Source: Gemmatimonadota bacterium (GTDB lineage: Bacteria > Latescibacterota > UBA2968 > UBA8231). From it: a stretch of 9,482 nucleotides of DNA. The stretch is from positions 1 to 9,482 of the forward strand of contig JAPOZF010000378.1 in assembly GCA_026706165.1 (NCBI GenBank), read 5' to 3'. Every line of letters begins with the position of its first letter. The first letter of the stretch is position 1. This document shows positions 1 to 5,404 of the stretch, piece by piece. A model generated the notes under the pieces. It was not told the DNA's origin and did not search any database. It worked only from the letters and a program-made list of their open reading frames with translations. The translations under genes and the position numbers were made by a program.

Positions 1-475
1 GTGCCGTTTCTTGGGGGATCATTTGATACCGCACATCGCCGTCTCCGGCAGCTTTCCCGAACTTGAGAATGGCTTGGAGAACCGCACTATCGAAATAATC
101 TCCAACTGGATTGTCGGTCCGAATCTCGTTGATTGATTGAGCGACAAGATCGATCGCAGTTTCGTCCAGGCTAGGTCGTGTACTCCATAAGTCATCTTGG
201 GAAAATTGATCGAAAGCTGTCTCTCCAAGCCGGGGAGCCTCTATTTCAAAGACCGTAGACCCTGGTTTCAATCCAGATATCGTGAAGTCAATGGTTGCGT
301 CCAACCACCGTGGCCTCATCCCTTTTCCTTTGCCTGCCCCCGTTGCGAGCAAGCGGGTGGTACTCTCGGCTGCCGTGTGGAGTGCACCCATAACACGCAA
401 GAGAGTGGCTATCCTGATCTGACCTTCCTCTTCTCTCAGACCACTGATTCGGAATTGGTACCGTTGCGATTTCAT
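1..475 (-). CDS. Unrecognised protein, partial (3' end beyond left edge)
   Basis: The frame is open from ATG at 475-473 to the left edge without a stop, giving 158 visible residues. The start is supported by a strong ribosome binding site, GGAGGAA (complement of 481-487), 5 bases before the ATG. The protein begins MKSQRYQFRISGLREEEGQI. Residues 21-46 look like an amphipathic helix. The segment PRWLDATIDFTISGLKPGST (55-74) is followed by VFEIEAPRLGE, an alternating pattern typical of beta strands. Residues 103-140 look helical again. There is no signal peptide or membrane segment. The pattern (short strand, helix, a basic glycine-rich linker GAGKGKGMRPRW, then a 'GLxxGSTxxEIEAP'-like strand pair) resembles uncharacterised bacterial proteins I have seen, but I cannot name a family. 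It is a real gene in my judgement because of the uninterrupted frame, the strong RBS and natural protein composition. Function unknown. Confidence 0.75.
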   Translation of the reverse strand, partial: MKSQRYQFRISGLREEEGQIRIATLLRVMGALHTAAESTTRLLATGAGKGKGMRPRWLDATIDFTISGLKPGSTVFEIEAPRLGETAFDQFSQDDLWSTRPSLDETAIDLVAQSINEIRTDNPVGDYFDSAVLQAILKFGKAAGDGDVRYQMIPQETA

Positions 476-480
476 GGCCC

Positions 481-487
481 TTCCTCC
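481..487 (-). promoter_or_regulatory. Ribosome binding site of the left-edge gene
   Basis: The minus strand reads GGAGGAA here, 5 bases upstream of the ATG at 475. It is the strongest Shine-Dalgarno match noted in the window and fixes the start of the partial gene at the left edge. Confidence 0.7.
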
Positions 488-505
488 CTGGGTTGGATGG
501 ACATC

Positions 506-526
506 GGGGAATTTAATGAACCCCCC
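506..526. repeat. Direct repeat, copy 1 (pairs with 1169-1190)
   Basis: The 15-mer gggaatttaatgaac at 507-521 occurs again, exactly and in the same orientation, at 1169-1183. In both places it is followed by a run of C and then G (one extra A in the second copy). This copy lies between the left-edge gene and the degraded SDR copy. The two copies enclose the damaged SDR copy, toxin remnant and DUF433 gene. Origin unknown: it could be a dispersed intergenic repeat or the scar of a recombination event. Confidence 0.6.
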
Positions 527-542
527 GAACCTTGCCTCCCCC

Positions 543-812
543 CTACCCCTAGCGCACCCCGGTCGGGATCACCCCGGCGTCCTCCCGCTGCAGGTTCTCG
601 GCCGTCTCGACCAGGCTCAGCAGGTCGTGCTTCGGCTCGAACCCCAGCAGCCTGTTGATCTTGCCCAAGTCGAGGTCGAAGTAGTTGGGCGTCGGCACCT
701 TCGCCTCGAGGTATTCCATCCCGTAGCGCTCCGCCAGGAAGGGGATCGCCCGCCCCCAGTCGACACGCCGGCGCCGCCAAGGTAGAAGAATTCGTCGACC
801 AACTCCTCTCAG
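543..812 (-). pseudogene. Degraded 3' fragment of an SDR epimerase (paralogue of 2477-3529)
   Basis: This is a truncated, frameshifted copy of the last roughly 85 codons of an extended SDR gene like the intact one at 2477-3529. By eye, 541-763 matches 2475-2700 with about 15 substitutions and one 3-base gap, near 93% identity. It encodes the same ending, including the KVPTPNYFDLDLGKINRLLG segment. The Tyr codon two before the end is changed to TAG (549-551); the original stop position is 543-545. A one-base deletion near 762-772 puts the upstream part (EELVDEFFYLGGAG, compared with EEAVGEIFNLGGAV) out of frame. Between 764 and about 812 identity falls sharply, so the source was probably a diverged paralogue. 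Homology ends near 812, just after an in-frame TGA. The N-terminal Rossmann fold, GxxGxxG and YxxxK are all missing, so no activity is expected. Confidence 0.85.
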
Positions 813-819
813 ACAGTAC

Positions 820-889
820 ATGGAGGAACCGCGCTCCGATTTCCAGGATATGGTTTCGCGCTTGGCTTTTCGTCCAGTTTGAACCGCAT
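820..889 (-). pseudogene. Probable remnant of a DUF5615 (PIN-like) toxin gene, N-terminus only
   Basis: An ATG at 889-887, 8 bases after the DUF433 stop, begins MRFKLDE. This is the usual start of DUF5615 proteins (typically MRFKLDENLP), PIN-fold nuclease-like toxins normally encoded directly downstream of DUF433. After about eight codons the match is lost; the frame reads through unrelated residues and stops at a TGA near 812-814, where the SDR fragment begins. A full DUF5615 protein is about 110-120 residues, so nearly all of this one is gone. The identification rests on seven residues plus gene order: the position is strong evidence, the sequence alone is weak. The bases between about 825 and 865 match nothing I recognise. 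Confidence 0.45.
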
Positions 890-897
890 GTAGCGAC

Positions 898-1125
898 CTA
901 TTCGGACAAAGACACTACCCGCTCCTTCGCCAGCTCAGCTGCATAGCACACTGCCGCCTGAACTGACTCCCGGGAAATCGAGGGGTAGCTTGCGGTGATC
1001 TCCTCCGGATCCAAATCAGCCGCGAGGTTGTCGAGGATGGTAGTCACCAATACGCGGGTTCCGGTGATGCATGCTCTACCATGGCAGATTTCGGGGTCAA
1101 CCGTAATGTGATTTCGCCAGTTCAT
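898..1125 (-). CDS. DUF433 domain protein, antitoxin-like
   Basis: A 75-residue protein starting MNWRNHITVDPEICHGRACI. The stretch ITVDPxICHGRxCITGTRV (7-25), the following VTTILDNLAADLDPEEITASYPSIS (27-51) and the VQAAVCYAAELA helix (55-66) are the full hallmark pattern of DUF433, a small winged-helix-type domain of the VapB antitoxin clan. The family usually binds DNA and partners with a DUF5615 PIN-like toxin encoded immediately downstream. The frame extends upstream to a GTG-less ATG at 1185, but the added residues (FTDFTD region) are encoded by short repeats and are not part of the domain. I therefore place the start at 1125, with a purine-rich GGGAAAGG upstream. The gene looks intact and full length for the family, while its expected toxin partner is reduced to a few codons. 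DNA binding is inferred from the family. Confidence 0.88.
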   Translation of the reverse strand: MNWRNHITVDPEICHGRACITGTRVLVTTILDNLAADLDPEEITASYPSISRESVQAAVCYAAELAKERVVSLSE

Positions 1126-1147
1126 GGGGATACCTTTCCCGATTGAA

Positions 1148-1165
1148 TCAGTGAAGTCAGTGAAA
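1148..1165. repeat. Two tandem 9-base units
   Basis: The units tcagtgaag (1148-1156) and tcagtgaaa (1157-1165) are adjacent and differ at one base. They lie 23 bases upstream of the DUF433 start and next to the second copy of the 15-bp direct repeat. A second, different 9-base tandem pair lies at 7995-8012. Confidence 0.55.
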
Positions 1166-1168
1166 CCT

Positions 1169-1190
1169 GGGAATTTAATGAACACCCCCG
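1169..1190. repeat. Direct repeat, copy 2 (pairs with 506-526)
   Basis: Second exact copy of gggaatttaatgaac (1169-1183), followed by accccc and G. It lies between the 3' end of the DUF3500 gene and the DUF433 gene. On the minus strand each copy precedes an accessory gene (DUF433 here, the unrecognised gene for copy 1). Immediately beside it, 1190-1202 is a 13-base palindrome (GCATCT-G-AGATGC) 28 bases past the DUF3500 stop. No T-run follows it on the transcribed strand, so I do not call a terminator. Confidence 0.6.
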
Positions 1191-1230
1191 CATCTGAGAT
1201 GCCTTGTCACCCCGGAACCACCTCATTCGA

Positions 1231-2334
1231 TCATTCGGCCCCGATCCACGCGGAACCGTAGTCGTTGCCAGGCTCGCGATACATGCTGTGGGCGTGGTCT
1301 ACGGGGCCTTCGCCGTTCTGAACCGCGTATTCGAGCACCAGGGACGGGCCGGTCACGCGGAAATACGCTGCGCCCGGGACACCCTGCGGCCCCCACCATC
1401 CAAAGAATGTGTCCTCGATCTCGGCCACCACGGTCTTCATTTTTTCAGCATAGTCGTCATGGTTCATGAAACCCAGACGGGCCTCGATCACATACAGGAG
1501 CAGCGTTCTCTGCATAACTGTAAGTTCGCTGCCCCTGATGCCTTCCGGCGCAACGGTTGCGCCATACTTTCCCGGCCCCAGCAGGAGGTCGATGGGCTGC
1601 TCTGCACGAACGGCCTGCTCTATCTGATCGTCCGCAAGGCTGTTCATGAACGCCTGCGCTGCCGCAGTTTCCTTCTGCGTGATGAAGATGTCGTCACCGT
1701 CATGGCGAATGTGCAGCGGTTGGCCGCCGGTCAGCATCGGTGAAAAGGAAACGTTCGGTCCGAATACTGTGGCGTTTATTGCGAGGTGGTGCCCGCCGAA
1801 CTGAAACATCCAGGGCTCTGCAGTCGACTGTTCCCCGAGAAAAGCAGCGTAATAGTACTCACTGCCGTATTTCAGGACGCCGGACAGGTCTCCCGGGATC
1901 AGCATGTCCTCTGCGGCCAGTTGATACGTGATATTTCTGACACCCTCTTCACTCAGGAGCTCCCCGAGGAGCCTGTCGAGATTCGCCCGCTGTGATTCGG
2001 AGAGAACCCCGAGCTTTACACCGCCACGCGGAACCATGCCCTCGGGGAAGTTCGACCAGTTCGACCGCTGTGCGTTGTCGCTGAACCGATATGTCGCCTC
2101 TTGTCTCTGATTGTCGTCCAGCGAGTCCAGAAAGAGCCTTGCAGCCGCTGTGATGGCCGCGGTCTTTTCGTCTGCGGCAGGCACGTCGTGAGCGCGCTTG
2201 AGATTCATCTCTACTGGTCGGGGAGCCGTTCCGAAAAAGACCCGGGATGCAATGTCGGGACGCAAGAACAGGCAGACGAAAATCGCGGCAACGACAAGCG
2301 CTGCGCCCAGGAGGTAGATCAGCACACGTTTCAT
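1231..2334 (-). CDS. DUF3500 family protein, membrane-anchored or secreted
   Basis: A 367-residue protein. Residues 1-24 (MKRVLIYLLGAALVVAAIFVCLFL) are a positively charged start plus one hydrophobic segment, so the rest is probably exported, either anchored by this helix or cleaved. The body matches DUF3500 through several landmarks: RSNWSNFPEG (90-99) with GGVKLGVLSESQR (104-116), YYAAFLGEQSTAEPWMFQFGGHHLAINATVF (161-191), TFFGWWG (309-315), and the ending HAHSMYREPGNDYG (347-360). The family has no established function; its invariant His pair (HH, 182-183), the Trp residues and the terminal HxxYRxPxNDYG suggest a conserved pocket. Length is normal for the family. The ATG is preceded by GGAG at a short distance. 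It lies 142 bases downstream of the SDR gene on the same strand, far enough that it may have its own promoter. It is followed by the accessory patch with repeats. Confidence 0.85.
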   Translation of the reverse strand: MKRVLIYLLGAALVVAAIFVCLFLRPDIASRVFFGTAPRPVEMNLKRAHDVPAADEKTAAITAAARLFLDSLDDNQRQEATYRFSDNAQRSNWSNFPEGMVPRGGVKLGVLSESQRANLDRLLGELLSEEGVRNITYQLAAEDMLIPGDLSGVLKYGSEYYYAAFLGEQSTAEPWMFQFGGHHLAINATVFGPNVSFSPMLTGGQPLHIRHDGDDIFITQKETAAAQAFMNSLADDQIEQAVRAEQPIDLLLGPGKYGATVAPEGIRGSELTVMQRTLLLYVIEARLGFMNHDDYAEKMKTVVAEIEDTFFGWWGPQGVPGAAYFRVTGPSLVLEYAVQNGEGPVDHAHSMYREPGNDYGSAWIGAE

Positions 2335-2476
2335 GGACTCCGTCCTGTTGATTCTTTCCGTTCTTCAGTTGCTGCTCCGGGCTTGCAGCGCTTCGCGGAA
2401 AGGGTGGGCGGATTGCGATTTCTCTTCCCCAGAGGCGCGGTGATCTCTCACCCCGGACATCGCCCGGGTTACCCCC
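2335..2476 (-). other. Intergenic spacer between SDR and DUF3500 genes
   Basis: These 142 bases separate two co-directional genes. I see no gene. A short inverted repeat CCCGG/CCGGG (2452-2456 and 2464-2468, 7-base loop) lies about 10 bases past the SDR stop but has no T-run, so it is at best a weak terminator candidate. A promoter for the DUF3500 gene could lie here; no convincing -35/-10 pair was found. Confidence 0.4.
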
Positions 2477-3529
2477 CTACCCGTAGCGCACTCCCGTCGG
2501 GATCACCCCGGCATCCTCCCCCCGGTGCAGGGCCTCGGCCGTCTCGACCAGGCTCAGCAGGTCGTGCTTCGGCTCGAACCCCAGCAGCCTGTTGATCTTG
2601 CCGAGGTCGAGGTCGAAGTAGTTGGGGGTCGGCACCTTGGCCTCGACGTATTCCATGCCGTAGCGCTCCGCCAGGAAGGGGATCGCCTCCCCCCAGTCGA
2701 ACAGGACGGCGCCGCCGAGGTTGAAGATCTCGCCGACGGCCTCCTCGCGCTCGAGCCCGAGCAGCAGGCCGCCGGCGATGTCGCGGACGTCGGCGAAGGG
2801 CTGCTTCTGCGGCACCCCGTTGGGGTTGAGCATCACGACGAGCTTCTCCTCCCCCTGCCACAGGGAGCGGATGTGGTCGTACATCTCGCGCTCTTCGGCG
2901 GTCTTCCCCTCCGCCTCACGGAAGCGCTCGTACAGGTCGCTGAGGAAGAAGCGGTAGGGCCTGCCCCCTTCGTCGAGGAACTCGCTCGGCTCGATGATGG
3001 TGGCGAAGCGGAAGACGCAGGCCGGCACCCCGTACTGGCGCTGGTAGCAGATCGTCAACTCCTCCCCGATCCGCTTGGTCATGAAGTAGGGCATGTCGCA
3101 GTATTCCGCGGTCATCTCCTCGGTGATCGGCTCTTCGAAGTAGCGGCCCCGGTAGGGCGCATCCCAGTAGACGGCCTCGGTGCAGGCGTAGGCGAAGCGG
3201 TGCAGGCCGGGCAGCTCCTCGCGGATCGCCTCGAGCAGGTTGAGGGTGCCGTTGGCGTTGATGTCGAGGTACTCGCGGTGGTTGAAGGGGGCGGCGAAGG
3301 CCGCGGCGATGTGGTAGACGGCGTCGACTCCCCGCAGGGCGGCGCGCACGTCGTCGAAGCTGCGCAGGTCGCCGCTGACGGTCTCGACGCGCTCGAAGCC
3401 GTCGAGCTTGTGGGCGCGCGAGGCGTCGCCGGGGTAGACGAAGCTGCGCACGTCGTGGCCGGCGTCGAGCAGCGCCAGGACGAGGTTGGCGCCGACCCGG
3501 CCGGTGGCGCCGGTTACGAGGATTTTCAC
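2477..3529 (-). CDS. NAD(P)-dependent epimerase/dehydratase (extended SDR)
   Basis: A 350-residue extended short-chain dehydrogenase/reductase. The N-terminal Rossmann motif is TGATGRVG (G7, G10, G13). GDLRS (53-57) and the VDAVYHIAAAF segment (68-78) fit the nucleotide-binding core. The catalytic residues are likely T117 (ACTEAVYW) with Y148-F-M-T-K152, the YxxxK pair. The C-terminal 170 residues form the substrate domain, with FADVRDIAGGLLLGLE (245-260) typical of sugar-nucleotide epimerase-like SDRs. Family members oxidise, reduce, epimerise or dehydrate sugar nucleotides or related hydroxy compounds; the substrate here cannot be assigned. The start codon is GTG (3529-3527) with AAGGA (complement of 3536-3540) six bases upstream; starting there keeps the Rossmann strand intact. 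It is the last of a run of co-directional genes, 83 bases after the AAC(3)-like gene. The last 75 codons exist again, degraded, at 543-763. Confidence 0.92.
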   Translation of the reverse strand: MKILVTGATGRVGANLVLALLDAGHDVRSFVYPGDASRAHKLDGFERVETVSGDLRSFDDVRAALRGVDAVYHIAAAFAAPFNHREYLDINANGTLNLLEAIREELPGLHRFAYACTEAVYWDAPYRGRYFEEPITEEMTAEYCDMPYFMTKRIGEELTICYQRQYGVPACVFRFATIIEPSEFLDEGGRPYRFFLSDLYERFREAEGKTAEEREMYDHIRSLWQGEEKLVVMLNPNGVPQKQPFADVRDIAGGLLLGLEREEAVGEIFNLGGAVLFDWGEAIPFLAERYGMEYVEAKVPTPNYFDLDLGKINRLLGFEPKHDLLSLVETAEALHRGEDAGVIPTGVRYG

Positions 3530-3612
3530 GGGAGGTCCTTGTGTGCTGTGCCCAGGTCCGAAGGCGTTCGGGTCAGGGGCGCGGGTGGAAAGGGCAGGTT
3601 AACGGGCCGCGG

Positions 3613-4410
3613 CTAATTGCGGCGATGCGCGTACGCATCGGGGTCGCGGTCGACCTCGGCGACCAGGGTCTCTATGAAGTCGCCGACGGGAAACAGCCGG
3701 CAGTAGGAGTCCCCGGCGCGCCCGCGCCGCAGCCGGCCCTGGCGGTCCCACCAGGCCCCGAGGGTATCGCGGTCGATGCTCGGGTAGACGGCTTCCGGGT
3801 TCTCCTCGAGCATCCGGTTCCAGCGCATGACCTCGACGAGGTGGATGTAGGTCGTGGTGTCGTAGGTGGTGCCGAGCATCAGCAGCTTGCCGCCGCGCTC
3901 GCAGGCCCGGTACATCGGCGAGTGCGTGCCGTAGGTGCGGCCCCACGGCGGGTAGTCCCAGACCGACACGAGTCCCTCGTTCTCGAGGTGGCCGGCGACG
4001 AACGACTCCGCCTCCTTGCCGCGGGCGGCGACCGAGTGCGAATAGTGGTCGGAGCGGAAGGTGCCGGGCATGAGCCGGAAGAACTCGGTCAGCCAGCCGA
4101 CCGTCGACGGGGTGGTCGCGTGGTCCCAGAGCTCGGCGCGGCCCTGGCGCAGCCGGTAGCGCTCGGCCAGCCTGGGGTCGGCGGCGACTTCGGGCGGCGG
4201 CGGATTGGACGGGTCGCGCCAGACGAGGTGGAACGACGGCATCAGCACGAGCCCCTCCGGGCCGACGGCGTCCTCGAGCGCGGCCACCACGGTGCGGGCG
4301 TTCCCCTTTACCGGGCCGAGGCTCTTGAAGGAGGAGTGGACGAACAGGATGTCCCCCGGCTCAACTCCGAGGGCGGCGAAGTCGCCGGCCAGCCGCTGCC
4401 GCGTGTACAT
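3613..4410 (-). CDS. AAC(3)-like N-acetyltransferase (Antibiotic_NAT family)
   Basis: A 265-residue member of the aminoglycoside 3-N-acetyltransferase-like family, which uses acetyl-CoA to acylate an amino group. Seen in order: VEPGDILFVHSSFKSLG (16-32), the family's first strand-turn; GLVLMPSF (53-60); TTPSTVGWLTEFFR (99-112) and MPGTFRSDHYSHSVAARG (114-131), where the conserved family His corresponds to H125 in SHSVAA; GTHSPMYRACERGGKLLMLG (161-180); and TYIHLVE (187-193). Classical resistance enzymes usually have HPxHSV; here it is DHYSHSV. Length is normal (about 260-280). It starts 10 bases after the dehydrogenase stop, so it is very probably co-transcribed and translationally linked. 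Many proteins of this family in environmental genomes are not resistance enzymes. The metabolic operon context favours N-acylation of a pathway intermediate, but aminoglycoside modification is not excluded by sequence alone. Confidence 0.88.
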   Translation of the reverse strand: MYTRQRLAGDFAALGVEPGDILFVHSSFKSLGPVKGNARTVVAALEDAVGPEGLVLMPSFHLVWRDPSNPPPPEVAADPRLAERYRLRQGRAELWDHATTPSTVGWLTEFFRLMPGTFRSDHYSHSVAARGKEAESFVAGHLENEGLVSVWDYPPWGRTYGTHSPMYRACERGGKLLMLGTTYDTTTYIHLVEVMRWNRMLEENPEAVYPSIDRDTLGAWWDRQGRLRRGRAGDSYCRLFPVGDFIETLVAEVDRDPDAYAHRRN

Positions 4411-4420
4411 GGCGCTTCCC

Positions 4421-5404
4421 CTACGCTCCGCCCACCACCAGGGCCTGCGGCTCCTCTCCGCGCGCGAAGCGGGCGAGGTTCCCGGCGGCGAAGGCGGCCC
4501 GCTTGCGGGAGGTGCCGTCGGTGCCGCCGGCGGTGTGCGGCAGGACGACGACGTTGGGCAGCTGGAACACCGGCAGGGTCGGATCCGGGGGCTCCTGGGC
4601 GAAGGCGTCGAGCCCGGCGCCGCCGATACGCCCCTCCATCAGGGCCGCGTACAGCGCCTCTTCGTCCGCCAGGCCGCCGCGGCAGACGTTGATGTAGCAG
4701 GCGGTCGGCTTCATCAGCCCGATGCGGCGCGCGTCGATGATGTGCCGGGTCTCGTCGGTGAGGTGCAGGTGGCAGGAGAGGAAGTCGCAGCGGCCCACCA
4801 TGGCGTCGAGATCATCGGGCCCCCCGAGGAAATCGGGCCGGATCTCGTCGAGGACTTCCGCGTCGATCTCGCGCACGTCGATCGCCTCGATGCGCATTCC
4901 GAACGGTTTGGCGCGGCGCGCCAGCTCGGTGCCGCTGGCCCCGAGTCCGACGATGCCGAGGGTCATTCCCACCACCTCCCTCCCGCGCGGCATGAAGAAC
5001 GGCCCCTGCGCGAAGTTGACCTGGGCCTCGCGGTAGCGCCCGGCCAGCATCAGGATGAACATCATGGCGTTCTGGGCCAGGGCCACGGCGCTGAGATGCC
5101 CCGGGCAGTGGGCCGTCATCAGCCCCTTGCCGCGCAGGTAGTCGAGGTCGACGTGGTCGAGCCCGTTGGTCTGCAGCTGCAGGAAGCGGACGCCGGCCGC
5201 GGCCGCGGCGTCGATCATCTCCCGGGTCGGACCCGACCCCTGGTCGACCATCGCCTCGATGCCGGCGAACTGCGGCGGCAGCGGGGCCTCCCGGTCGAAG
5301 CGGCGGATCTCGAAGCGGCCCTCGAGCGCCTGGAGAAGGTCGGCCGACCAATCGGCCAGGTCAGGCATTTCGTGCGGAATGAACAGTACCTGAAGCTTGC
5401 TCAT
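4421..5404 (-). CDS. D-isomer-specific 2-hydroxyacid dehydrogenase, NAD-binding
   Basis: A 327-residue protein of the family that interconverts 2-oxo acids and D-2-hydroxy acids with NAD(H), such as phosphoglycerate, glycerate, hydroxypyruvate and lactate dehydrogenases. The NAD domain carries GLGASG (153-158) in IVGLGASGTELARRAKPFG, with D176 at the end of the next strand (EAIDVRE), which favours NAD over NADP. The catalytic set is present: R242 in INVCRGGLADEEAL, E271 in DAFAQEPPDP, and H290 in VVVLPHTAGGTDGT. The start is ATG at 5404-5402, which overlaps the upstream oxygenase stop as ATGA and fits the expected N-terminal strand (KLQVLFIP). A longer reading up to 5539 would run inside the upstream gene and add 45 low-complexity residues, so I rejected it. 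The exact substrate is not predictable. The coupling to the PhyH gene suggests that the oxygenase product is its substrate or lies close to it in a pathway. Confidence 0.93.
   Translation of the reverse strand: MSKLQVLFIPHEMPDLADWSADLLQALEGRFEIRRFDREAPLPPQFAGIEAMVDQGSGPTREMIDAAAAAGVRFLQLQTNGLDHVDLDYLRGKGLMTAHCPGHLSAVALAQNAMMFILMLAGRYREAQVNFAQGPFFMPRGREVVGMTLGIVGLGASGTELARRAKPFGMRIEAIDVREIDAEVLDEIRPDFLGGPDDLDAMVGRCDFLSCHLHLTDETRHIIDARRIGLMKPTACYINVCRGGLADEEALYAALMEGRIGGAGLDAFAQEPPDPTLPVFQLPNVVVLPHTAGGTDGTSRKRAAFAAGNLARFARGEEPQALVVGGA

Noticed and set aside
1126..1185. N-terminal extension of the DUF433 protein starting at 1185
   Set aside because: The extra residues come from the tandem 9-base repeat and part of the 15-bp repeat, and precede the normal start of the DUF433 domain.
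506..1190. Repeat-bordered patch as an insertion sequence
   Set aside because: No transposase, no terminal inverted repeats, and the content is gene fragments plus one small gene, so the repeat alone does not make it a mobile element.
1190..1202. GCATCT-G-AGATGC palindrome as a terminator of the DUF3500 gene
   Set aside because: The stem is at most 5 bp with a 3-base loop, and no T-run follows on the minus strand.
1204..1743. 179-codon plus-strand open frame opposite the DUF3500 gene
   Set aside because: The minus strand encodes recognisable DUF3500 landmarks throughout this interval.
2525..3616. Long plus-strand open frame (363 codons) opposite the SDR gene
   Set aside because: Antisense shadow of a GC-rich gene. 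The composition is dominated by Val, Glu, Ala and Gly with no family signature, while the minus strand has clear SDR motifs.
3541..4692. Long plus-strand open frame (383 codons) across the AAC(3)-like gene
   Set aside because: Shadow frame. It spans two real minus-strand genes and ends in an arginine-rich stretch typical of noncoding GC-rich frames.
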